From Oryzias latipes (Eukaryota; Chordata; Actinopteri; Beloniformes; Adrianichthyidae), in assembly GCF_002234675.1 (NCBI RefSeq), contig NC_019870.2, positions 6,270,485 to 6,334,484 on the forward strand: 64,000 nt of DNA. Direction: 5' to 3'. This document shows, piece after piece, positions 11,711-22,212 of the stretch. The notes beneath the pieces are model-generated. The model saw only the letters and a program-made list of their open reading frames with translations, did not search any database and was not told the origin of the DNA. Made by a program: the position numbers and the translations under genes. Each line of letters begins with the position of its first letter. The stretch's first letter is position 1.

Positions 11711-13854
11711 AGGCTGCTGTCGTATTAACAATAGCTTGGAGCTCCAGAATGGACAAGAAAAAACGACGAGAATGGCTCGAGCAGGGCGTTGCTCACGGGG
11801 CGGTCGCTCGTGCCATGCGGTCGCACGTGCTCGGGCCCGCTAAATGCTACTTGTAGCTTTAATTATTATTATTATTCTTTCCGACTTTTCCGTCGCCTTT
11901 TTGAGGCCTTTAACATACCCCAAAACTCACCAAATTTTGTATACACATCAGGAGTCGCGAAAAATTTCATATTTTATAGGAGAACGGCATAGGTAAACAA
12001 AAATGGCTCGATAGCGCCACCTGCAAAATTTGTTTTCGCGAGCACCTCCATATGCTTTATAGTACAAACCTGATTTTAACAGGGCATGTTCATCGGATAG
12101 AAACCTACAAAAAAGTCTCTTGGGACCAAGCTGTCAGTCGCACAGGAAGTCTGATATTTTGATGACAATATGTCATTTTTGCTGTATTTTGGTCATTTGC
12201 AGGCCTCGCTCTAGAACGAACTCCTCCTAGAGATTTGAGAGTAATGACTCCAAACTTTGGTTTTGTAAACTAGACACATGTCCGATGTTAAATTGCAAAG
12301 CTTTTAAGTTTTTATGGATGTTTGTGACCATGGCGGCGCGTCAAAATTGGAGGTCGTTTCGAAAACACGCCATGAAAAGAAAAATGGCCATTACTCAGCC
12401 ATGCATAATCCAATCTGATCCAAAATTGATGTGCATGATTGTAGTCTGACTCTGAACACATCTGCAGTGAAAAAATCTGGAAAAAGTGTAGCGCCACCTG
12501 CTGGCAAGAGGAAATGACATGTTTTACTTGGAGCATCACTACTCCGAGTAGGATGAGCCGACACACCTGAAAATGACGTCCACCTGTTGAAAAGCCATTG
12601 AAGTTTACTCTGACAAAAAACCATAACTTTCAATGCGGGGGTGTGGTCGTGACAGAGCGGCAAAGTTGGGCATCTCGCTATGCACACAAAAGTTGCTCTC
12701 ACGTGCACATTCCTTGTCCAATCTCACTGAAATTCAATGGATATGATGAAGCTTCTATTCTGAACCCATGGATATGACAATCTTGGACGAGCTCTATAGC
12801 GCCACCTAGTTATTGCATTGGGCACATTCTGCCCTGTATTTTCTCTTTGCTTTGTCCGATGTGCATGAAATTAAAACTGGAGATACTCAGAAGGGTCCTC
12901 TCTCATCATGTAAAGTTTCATGGGTGTACACCTGACGGTGCCTGCGTAACAGGAAGTGGTCGATTATGTGCACCCAAATAATAGAAATTTATTATAAATC
13001 AGCCGTTTGTCTCAGGAAGCTGAGATTTCAGAATTAGATGCCTTTAATAACCTCCAGCTTTGATATGTAACACTATAGGGTCTACGAGAAACTTCATCAC
13101 TTGATTTTTTTAATGAAATTTTGGACTGAACAAAGATTTTTAGCATAAATTCTGTTTAGGTTATCAGCACCAAGAATTCAACTTTCATAGGCATTTATGT
13201 GCTACTGCTTCCTAAAAAAATTCAGAATTATTGAAGTTACAGGTGAACTTTTAGACATCATTTCATCCAAAAAGGTCCGAAAACGTCTTTTTAGGCAAAA
13301 CTGCAAACACCTATTTTTTTGCATAACTTATCTTTCAAATATCAGCACAAAAAAATTAAAAACGGTAGGGATCTGTGTTTGCTGCCTTCCATATTTTTTT
13401 CAGACTTAAAAGTGTAACAGATGATTTATAAAAAATCCTTTTTCATCCAAAAACCTGTGTTAAATCTGTCTAGACTCCAAACAAACATTTTTTTATGGTA
13501 ACTTATGTTTCAACAATCGACACCAATTTTCACAGACCTATAGCTAAACATGTCCCATAGCTACCTGAATATTTCATAGCTATAAAATGAACTGGTCATT
13601 CTAACATCTGGCATTCTAACATCTAACATCTTACATGTCAAAGCCTCTCTCAGCCTGGCTCTGCTGAAGGAGTCGTGTTACAACCCCGCCCCCTCCTGCT
13701 GGGACCCCTGCTATGTAAATTAGCAAGCAGTGAACAGAGAGATGAGGAGTAAGAATGACCATTATTCAGGCATGCATAATCCAAAGACAGCCAGTTAAAC
13801 ACTGAAAGACATATTTTTTCGGTATGTCTTTCATACATCTTTAGTATTAAAAAC

Positions 13855-15004
13855 TCTCCAAGATGAATGTGCCTGACTCCACCTGCAGGTGGATCACAGA
13901 CTTCCTGACGGACAGACAGCAGTATGTGAGGCTGGGGAAGCTCGTCTCAGATACTCGGACCACAAGCACCGGATCCCCCAGGGCTGTGTCCTTTCACCCC
14001 TGTTACTCTCCCTGTACACAAACAGCTGCACAGCTGGTCACCTGTCTGTCAAACTCCTGAAGTTTGCTGACGACACCACACTCATCGGCCTCATCTCTGA
14101 CGGAGATGAGTCGGCCTACAGGAGTGAAATAGCCAGGCTGGTGTCATAGTGCAGCGCTAACAACCTGGAGCTTAATGCTCTGAAGACAGTGGAGATGACA
14201 GTGGACTTCAGGAAGGCCCCAGCCCCCCTCCCCCCTGTCATCCTCTGTGACTCCCCGGTGACCTCTGTGGAGTCCTTCTGCTTCCTGGGAACCATCATCA
14301 GCCAGGACCTCAAGTGGGAGCAGAACATCAGCTCCATCACTAAGAAGGTCCAGCAGAGGATGTACTTCCTGAGGCAGCTGAAGAAGTTTCACCTCCCTGA
14401 AAAGATGCTGGTAGACTTTTACACCGCCATCATCGAATCCACCCTCACGTCCTCCATCACAGTCTGGTTCGCTGCGGCCACGGCCAGAGACAAGGCCAAG
14501 CTGCAACGCGTCATCCACTCAGCAGAGAAGGTGATCGGCTGCCACCTCCCGTCTCTCCAGGAGCTGCACATCTCCAGGACCTGGAGGCGGGCAGCCAGGA
14601 TTGTAGCCAACCCCTCTCATCCAGGACATAATCTCTTTCGGCCCCTCCCTTCTGGCAAGAGGCTCCGGTCCATCAGGACCAGGACCTCGCGCCACAAGAA
14701 CAGCTTCTTCCCCACTGCAGCCAGCCTGCTGAACAGAACCCCAACTCCCCCAGGTGACCCCCCTCCCCCCCCCCGCCCACCAAAGGACTGTCGGTGCCAC
14801 TTACAGGCCCCACCATCCCAGCCCATCTGTGCTCCCACTTTAATTCACCTTACTCTACTGTATATAGTGTGTTGTTGTTAACTTAATTTTTAACTTATTC
14901 TTAATTGCACTATACACCAAGTCAAATTCCTCGTTTTGTAAAGTGCGCTCTACTGAACCTGGCAATAAAACTTTTTCTGATTCCTGATTCTGATTCTGAT
15001 TCTA
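13855..15004 (+). mobile_element. CR1/L2/Rex-group LINE, dead (unit 2)
   Basis: Duplicate of the unit 1 LINE. It shares the same internal TAG (14,147-14,149). It also has one C fewer in the C run of the GSPQG codons near 13,975-13,980, which throws the frame from GSPQG to GSPRA. The reverse-transcriptase tail reopens from 14,189 and runs to 14,881. Confidence 0.85.
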
Positions 15005-15136
15005 TTAATCATTGTTTTTTATTCATTCAAAATGCAATTAAATCAATATTTTATCTTTTTTCTTTTCCTTTTTCTTTTTTTTTTATCTCTTATATCCTTT
15101 TTTATAATCAATGTTTGAACTTCTTTTCCTTTCTAT

Positions 15137-15556
15137 TGTCATGGTTTCAGTTTGTTGTCTTTTTTTTCGCTTTAGTTCTTGTTCTGTCTTGTTTGGTTCT
15201 GTTTCCTGTTTTATTTTGAAAGGTTTCCTGTCTTGTCATGTTTCTTGAGTTTTACTTCCTTTGGTCCCCATCTGCCCTAATCGTGTTCACCTGTGTCTTG
15301 TCTGCCCTGTCTGTATATAAGTCTTGTCTCTGCCTTCCTCCTGTGCTGGTCCATTAACTTCTGCTCATGTTGATCACGTCTTCTTGTCTGGCGTCCATGT
15401 CCCTTGCCATGCCACAGTAAGTTTTTGTTTTTAGTTTTGTCATCCTGCTCTGCAGCGCTTTTTGTTAGTTAAATAAACCCACTTGCCCTGAACCCGTTTG
15501 CCTCCCGTCTCTGCGCCTGGGTCCTACCTGCTCTCGAGCCTCCCCCCCACACGACA
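15137..15556 (+). mobile_element. Solo LTR, TSD TCTAT (unit 2)
   Basis: Same 420-bp LTR and the same TCTAT flanks (15,132-15,136 and 15,557-15,561) as in unit 1. It was therefore copied along with the unit and was not inserted twice. Confidence 0.85.
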
Positions 15557-16358
15557 TCTATACATCCAATGAAATTAAACTACAAATCAACAAACACAAC
15601 TGATAACAAATGTCTCTAAAAAATGATGTGTATATTTGCAGAACCTTAAAAACACCAAACAAATAACAAATGCTTCCCAATTAAAGCACAAAAAATGGAA
15701 CACAAAATGTAAAACCCAAGTTAGAAATTGCAATTTGAAAAAGATACTTTTTTCAGCAGCTTTTCAAAATCAATCACCAATTCTACTCTTCTGTGGATGA
15801 AACAAAGAACTCCAGAACAATGAAGCCATTTCTCTAAGTCTCTCTCACCTTCAGTTTTAAACAAGGTCTGTGAAAATCCACCATACATTGGTCACATGAA
15901 CTCAGAGACCTGCTAAAAGTGCACAATTGTAAAAGCTCTTTTATATAGACAACTGTTTGTTTGCTTAGAGCTCTAAATATAAAAAAAATGCTTTTCTATC
16001 ACCTAGACACAGATGGAGAACCATATCAACTGGATTAATAACAGGGTGGCATGTTTAGACAACATGAAGCTGTCCATCACATTTTTGACCTAAACATGTA
16101 AACACATCCTTGGCTCTGCGGTTAGGAAATGGTATTTGGGAATCTCTTTATACCAGGAGCCAGCCTGGCCATTGGAACATCGCCACAGTGCCCATCCAGA
16201 CTGGGACAGCAACGGGGTCCACTTCAGAGCCGTGAGCTGCTGTGTTTAACTCCAGCTGTCCCAGCAAGGGAGACAACTGCAGCAACATCCACTGACCAAG
16301 CTGACAAGCCCTGGCAGAAAAGATCCCCACAAGAAAAACACTGGCTCAGGCAGGCTGG

Positions 16359-16970
16359 TCAAAAAAAAATAGTTTTGCCATTGTCTTGCAGCTCGCAGAT
16401 CAAGTGGTTTAGTTTTCCAGTAATGTCAGTCAAGAATGCAAGTTCAGATTCACAATGTTCATATTCACCATATTCAACAGACATCTCCTCCAATAGCACC
16501 TTAAAAATCCTGTGCTGTTTTGCTTTGCAGCTGAGGTATTTTACGATTTTCAGAATAAGAGTCATTATATGTCCAGAGCCAATCACTTCTGCACATAAGG
16601 CCTGCTGGTGAATGACGCAGCAGTAATGCAGACATTTTGGAAAGTCTGGGTCAGCTTTACATGAGTATAACCAGTTGAGTGATGACATACCGATCCCATG
16701 CAGTCACTGCTACCTGAGCTTTTCTAATGGTACCTTTTTCTGCACAAAAACTCCTTCACCGTGTTATACATTTCAACTCCTCTTGTAGTTGTCTGTTAGG
16801 GCAGATGTGTCAGGAGTTCTTCTCTTGTGGAAACCAAAAGCTATGCTGTACTGTTGCCGTCCACAGACTCATCACACTGGACGTTAACCACTCTGCACTT
16901 TGCAAGATCCCGGTCCAGCTAATTGGCCAAGTTATCAGACATAGCTGACACTCATCTAGACATTGTAGTG
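16359..16970 (-). pseudogene. hAT transposase remnant (unit 2)
   Basis: Duplicate of the unit 1 remnant. The readable part, 16,688-16,359 on the minus strand, has the CKADPDFPKCLHYCCVIHQQ and AFLTDITGKLNH blocks. The sequence between the two readable parts (about 16,660-16,730) differs from unit 1 by several indels, which removes the VAVTADG start of the frame. Confidence 0.7.
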
Positions 16971-17163
16971 GAAATTGAATGAGTTCTATTGTTTCTCATT
17001 CTTAGGAACAGTGATAGCAATTATCATCATTGCTTGTTTCTTAATCTGATAAAACCTTCTTCTACTTGATGAGAAATTGAGCAGGTCTAAACGAGGCTTA
17101 GATTTAAGAATTTTTTTCATGCTTATGCATAAGTCTTTGTCCTTTAAGGAAACAGATTACAGT

Positions 17164-17184
17164 CCCCCCCCCCCCCCCCCCCCC
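17164..17184 (+). repeat. Poly-C run, 21 C (unit 2)
   Basis: Equivalent of the unit 1 poly-C run. Confidence 0.9.
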
Positions 17185-17325
17185 ACAGGCTGCTGTCGTA
17201 TTAACAATAGCTTGGAGCTCCAGAATGGACAAGAAAAAACGACGAGAATGGCTCGAGCAGGGCGTTGCTCACGGGGCGGTCGCTCGTGCCATGCGGTGCA
17301 CGTGCTCGGGCCCGCTAAATATGCT

Positions 17326-18325
17326 NNNNNNNNNNNNNNNNNNNNNNNNNNNNNNNNNNNNNNNNNNNNNNNNNNNNNNNNNNNNNNNNNNNNNNNNNNN
17401 NNNNNNNNNNNNNNNNNNNNNNNNNNNNNNNNNNNNNNNNNNNNNNNNNNNNNNNNNNNNNNNNNNNNNNNNNNNNNNNNNNNNNNNNNNNNNNNNNNNN
17501 NNNNNNNNNNNNNNNNNNNNNNNNNNNNNNNNNNNNNNNNNNNNNNNNNNNNNNNNNNNNNNNNNNNNNNNNNNNNNNNNNNNNNNNNNNNNNNNNNNNN
17601 NNNNNNNNNNNNNNNNNNNNNNNNNNNNNNNNNNNNNNNNNNNNNNNNNNNNNNNNNNNNNNNNNNNNNNNNNNNNNNNNNNNNNNNNNNNNNNNNNNNN
17701 NNNNNNNNNNNNNNNNNNNNNNNNNNNNNNNNNNNNNNNNNNNNNNNNNNNNNNNNNNNNNNNNNNNNNNNNNNNNNNNNNNNNNNNNNNNNNNNNNNNN
17801 NNNNNNNNNNNNNNNNNNNNNNNNNNNNNNNNNNNNNNNNNNNNNNNNNNNNNNNNNNNNNNNNNNNNNNNNNNNNNNNNNNNNNNNNNNNNNNNNNNNN
17901 NNNNNNNNNNNNNNNNNNNNNNNNNNNNNNNNNNNNNNNNNNNNNNNNNNNNNNNNNNNNNNNNNNNNNNNNNNNNNNNNNNNNNNNNNNNNNNNNNNNN
18001 NNNNNNNNNNNNNNNNNNNNNNNNNNNNNNNNNNNNNNNNNNNNNNNNNNNNNNNNNNNNNNNNNNNNNNNNNNNNNNNNNNNNNNNNNNNNNNNNNNNN
18101 NNNNNNNNNNNNNNNNNNNNNNNNNNNNNNNNNNNNNNNNNNNNNNNNNNNNNNNNNNNNNNNNNNNNNNNNNNNNNNNNNNNNNNNNNNNNNNNNNNNN
18201 NNNNNNNNNNNNNNNNNNNNNNNNNNNNNNNNNNNNNNNNNNNNNNNNNNNNNNNNNNNNNNNNNNNNNNNNNNNNNNNNNNNNNNNNNNNNNNNNNNNN
18301 NNNNNNNNNNNNNNNNNNNNNNNNN
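17326..18325. other. Assembly gap of exactly 1,000 N
   Basis: The round length suggests a placeholder of unknown true size. It lies between the end of unit 2 and the middle of a third unit, so whole units may be missing. Apparent long open frames crossing it are artefacts of the Ns. Confidence 0.98.
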
Positions 18326-18920
18326 TTCAGCAGCTTTTCAAAATCAATCACCAATTCTACTCTTCTGTGGATGAAACAAAGTACTCCAGAACAATGAAGC
18401 CATTTCTCTAAGTCTCTCTCACCTTCAGTTTTAAACAAGGTCTGTGAAAATCCACCATACATTGGTCACATGAACTCAGAGACCTGCTAAAAGTGCACAA
18501 TTGTAAAAGCTCTTTTATATAGACAACTGTTTGTTTGCTTAGAGCTCTAAATATAAAAAAAATGCTTTTCTATCACCTAGACACAGATGGAGAACCATAT
18601 CAACTGAATTAATAACAGGGTGGCATGTTTAGACAACATGAAGCTGTCCATCACATTTTTGACCTAAACATGTAAACACATCCTTGGCTCTGCGGTTAGG
18701 AAATGGTAATTGGGAATCTCTTCATACCAGGAGCCAGCCTGAACATTGGAACATCACCACAGTGCCCATCCAGACTGGGACAGCAACGGGGTCCACTTCA
18801 CAGCCGTGAGGCTGCTATGTTTAACTCCAGCTGTCCCAGCAAGGGAGACAACTGCAGCAACCTCCACTGACCAAGCTGGCAAGCCCTGGCAGAAAAGATC
18901 CCCACAAGAAAAACACTGGC

Positions 18921-19530
18921 TCAGGCAGGCTGGTAAAAAAAAATAGTTTTGCCATTGTCTTGCAGCTCGCAGATCAAGTGGTTTAGTTTTCCAGTAATGT
19001 CAGTCAAGAATACAAGTTCAGATTCACCATATTCATATTCACCATATTCAGCAGATATCTCCACCAATAGCACCTTAAAAATCCTGTTCTGTTTTGCTTT
19101 GCAGCTGAGTTTTTTTTTATGATTTTCACAATAGGAGTCATTATGTGTCCAGAGCCAATCACTTCTGCACATAAGGCCTACTGGTGAATGACGCAGCAGT
19201 AATGCAGACATTTTGGAAAGTCTGGGTCAGCTTTACAGCTTACAGTGAGTGATGAAACCTGTCTGCAGTCACTGCTACTGGCTTTTCTAATGGTACCTTT
19301 TTCTGCACAAAAACTCCTTCACCGTGTTATACATTTCAACTCCTCTTGTAGTTGTCTGTTAGGGCAGATGTGTCAGGAGTTCTTCTCTTGTGGAAACCAA
19401 AGGCTATGCTGTACTGTTGCCGTCCACAGACTCATCACACTGGACGTAAACCCTCTGCACTTTGCAAGATCCCGGTCCAGCTAATTGGCCAAGTTATCAG
19501 ACATAGCTGACACTCATCTAGACATTGTAG
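18921..19530 (-). pseudogene. hAT transposase remnant (unit 3)
   Basis: Third copy of the hAT remnant. The readable minus-strand part retains AFLTDITGKLNH-like sequence (FLTDITGKLNHLICELQDNG). The KIVN block is disrupted by a T run at 19,110-19,117. Confidence 0.65.
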
Positions 19531-19726
19531 TGGAAATTGAATGAGTTCTATTGTTCTCATTCTTAGGAACAGTGATAGCAATTATCATCATTGCTTGTTT
19601 CTTAATCTGATAAAAACCTTCTTCTACTTGATGAGAAATTGAGCAGGTCTAAACGAGGCTTAGATTTAAGAATTTTTTTCATGCTTTATGCATAAGTCTT
19701 TGTCCTTTAAGGAAACAGATTACAGT

Positions 19727-19750
19727 CCCCCCCCCCCCCCCCCCCCCCCC
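19727..19750 (+). repeat. Poly-C run, 24 C (unit 3)
   Basis: Equivalent of the other two poly-C runs. Confidence 0.9.
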
Positions 19751-20044
19751 ACAGGCTGCTGTCATATTAACATTATCTTGGAGCTCCAGAATGGACAAGA
19801 AAAAACGAGAATGGCTCGAGCAGGGCATTGCTCACGGGGCGGTCGCTCGTGCCAGGCGGTGGCACGTGCTCGGGCCCGCTAAATGCTACTTGTAGCTTTA
19901 ATTTTCTGTTGCAATTTTATGACAAACATTGATAATAGCAAGACACGGTTATTTTACTTCCTTTAGATGCATTTTATTAACCTGAGCGGAAGCTGTCATA
20001 CTTAATGAAGCCTCAAAGTCGCACTCAGATTATTTTTTAAACTA

Positions 20045-20290
20045 TTTTGAAAGCATTCCAAGTGGTCTTGTAATTGTGATTGCGGTTTTCAGCCCAAAAA
20101 AAATGGTGTTGTTTTCTAGGACAAATTTTCTGCAGAGCAGCAGTTGTGGGTGCGACTGTTGGCATGGAAGGCCATCTCTTCCTCCCTTCATCCGTACATT
20201 CTTTCCCGCTAGCTTTCAGCCCTTCACACCCCCTACCTAACATTAATAATGCAACAAATATGGCAAGCAATAAAAAACGGTGCTTTAGAC
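20045..20290 (+). repeat. Family R repeat, copy 2 (partial)
   Basis: Starts with GCATTCCAAGTGGTCTTGT, then CTAGGACAAATTTTCTGCAG, GTTGTGGGTGCGACTGTTGG, CTACCTAACATTAATAATGC and GGCAAGCAATA. The 3' half is not recognisable beyond about 20,290, apart from a possible CAAAACACCATTTTATTG end near 20,720. Confidence 0.55.
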
Positions 20291-21780
20291 CAAAAATGGT
20301 TACTCTAAAAAAAAAAATTCTGAAAAGAGTTTGGAAAATTCCTTCCAGTGAGTATGTAAAGCTGTACATTTAGTCAGCAATGTATGTTTAGAGCGTTAGC
20401 ATTAGGCATCCTACAGGTTATTCCATTATACAGAAGCATCAAGCTAGTGGACATGGGCATTACTGCTTTTTTAGTTAGAAATACACTGAAGATGTATCAG
20501 AGTACATTAATAATTTTTCATGAACCTTCCATTGTGTTTTGTAAACTGTCTAGCAGTTTTGCAGTTGAACTTCATGATCGTTTGAACATTAGATCACAAA
20601 AAAGGAAAGGCATAAAAGATCGATCTCTATTTTCATGGATCGATTATTGATTCATTAAGCTTGAATCAATTCAGATCAATTAATTGAGTTTATCAACCCA
20701 GCCCAATTAAAAACGCTCAAAACACCATTTTATTGAGAGTGGGTCCTTCTTTGAACTGAGCAGCTTTTGGCTGTGTGGATTATAGCTGAGCAGTGTCTGA
20801 GTGGTTGGGTACACAGCAGGAAATTGTGCTGAAAAATGGCTTCTTGCCCTTATTTCCCTCTTGACTGTGGTGTGTTAAGTGCTTTGATTCAGCCATTAAA
20901 AGTGCAGGGCGTTTAAACGCCTAGGATTCATCTGACTCCCTTCTCCAAGCCATCCGGTCCGGTCCAAGCAGACCGTGTCCATCCACAGTGAAGAACAAAA
21001 GGGACAATTTTAAAATACATGGCTACTTTACACAAGGCTTTGCGCTCTGTGTGCATAAAAGGTACCAGAACTGACAAATGTGATGTAAGATCACAGCAAC
21101 AGACTCTCTATATCTTCCAAATAGGCATTAATAATTCAGCTGCAGTTCTGTCAGATTCTGTGTTTTCAGATTTCTGACTGGCATCGGTGAAGAAATCAAA
21201 TCTGTGCACACAAGGCAAAACATTCAAATCAAATGAAAAGCTGGGCTCTGTCCAAAGCAAAGGAAACTGGGCTGTAGGATTTCACCAGATGATGACACAC
21301 AATGTTTTGCACACGTCTACGACTGACATTTCATCTTCAATTGCTTTGACATTTAGGTGAGTGTGGAATGTAGGATTCCACTTGTTTACAATTTAGTTTA
21401 CAATGTCTCACTTTAACTTTGTTCAAGGACTCCAAATCAGAAGTGTCCATATGCTTCTTACTGGTTTTCCAGAAATCCGGCCTTATCTGATGTTGATTTC
21501 GTGTGCTCAGCCAATACGGAGGTTCAATGGCACGTTGGTTGTAAATAATGTACCGGCTTTCGAGGCCTGGAATTGGACAACCCTACACCTAAATAAAAAT
21601 GTTACGACAAGTTACAGGTGGAAACCCAGAGAAGCAGATCCAGGAGACAAACCTGAAGGCCGATTAACGCTTTAACCCAACAAAAACTAACCACAGGCGT
21701 GGAGCGAACTCTAGAAAACGAAACAACTGACAAGACCAGAACATTTACAGAATAACGCTGAAATCAGGCTAAAGAGAAAT
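20291..21780. other. Intergenic DNA, no gene seen
   Basis: No coding exon or clear repeat was recognised. The stretch 20,880-21,350 lacks repeat hallmarks and is a plausible place for non-coding regulatory sequence, but nothing in it proves this. Confidence 0.4.
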
Positions 21781-22212
21781 CATGCGTTTGTCAGGTATGA
21801 TAGGTGAAGGCGGAACCCAAGAAGCAATGAACTAAGGTTGGAGAGATTAAACAGTTTATTTAGCAGTCGTGAGGTTATCCATAGTGTCCAAGAGTGTTCT
21901 CGTAATTTGGAAAAACATTCAGGATCTAAAAGGCAGGAACAGGAACGGTCTCAGCAAGAAGGAGAAATCCAGGAGGGGAAGGCAGAGATCAGAATCCGAG
22001 GACGAAGGCGTGGGTCGGAGGCATGGAGGGTAGAGAGATCCAAGGCAGAAGGTATTCTGGATGACAGCAGAGAATTGACCACTTTCTGGCACTGAGAGTG
22101 GTGTGGCAGTGTCTCAAGAAGAAGTGCACACTGGAGATCTCATCTGCTAACAGCTGCAAGAAGAGGCAGGGCTGAATCCTGACAAATGAGGCCAGAGACC
22201 CAACCGTCTTCA

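Larger units (their letters stand above)
5711..11858 (+). repeat. Tandem composite repeat, unit 1 (about 6.1 kb)
   Basis: First unit of an array of at least three. In order it holds an unclassified repeat with several AGCGCCACCT motifs (5,780-7,640), a Harbinger-like MITE (7,649-8,334) missing from unit 2, a dead LINE (8,440-9,592), a solo LTR (9,725-10,144), a decayed hAT transposase on the minus strand (about 10,948-11,560) and a 23-C run (11,688-11,710). GGGCCCGAGCAC at 5,711-5,722 and its reverse complement at 11,827-11,838 bracket the unit. The offset to unit 2 is 6,106 bases at the CGACTTTTCCG box, and differences by eye are only occasional. Confidence 0.85.
11859..17325 (+). repeat. 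Tandem composite repeat, unit 2 (about 5.5 kb, runs into the gap)
   Basis: Same order of parts as unit 1 but without the 686-bp MITE. Near 17,037-17,110 it has about 70 bases (around GATGAGAAATTGAGCAGG) that unit 1 lacks and unit 3 shares. It is cut off by the assembly gap just after its GTGCTCGGGCCC box. The unclassified 5' segment, LINE, solo LTR, hAT remnant and poly-C are all present. Confidence 0.85.
18326..19904 (+). repeat. Tandem composite repeat, unit 3 (3' part only)
   Basis: It begins within the segment equivalent to 10,340 of unit 1 (TTCAGCAGCTTTTCAAAATC) and ends at the GTGCTCGGGCCC box (19,866-19,877) plus GCTAAATGCTACTTGTAGC. It is slightly more diverged from units 1 and 2 than they are from each other by eye. 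The following TTCTGTTGCAATTTT is unique flank. Confidence 0.85.

Noticed and set aside
17077..18462. Open frames of about 390-440 codons on both strands
   Set aside because: They exist only because the 1,000 Ns contain no stop codons.
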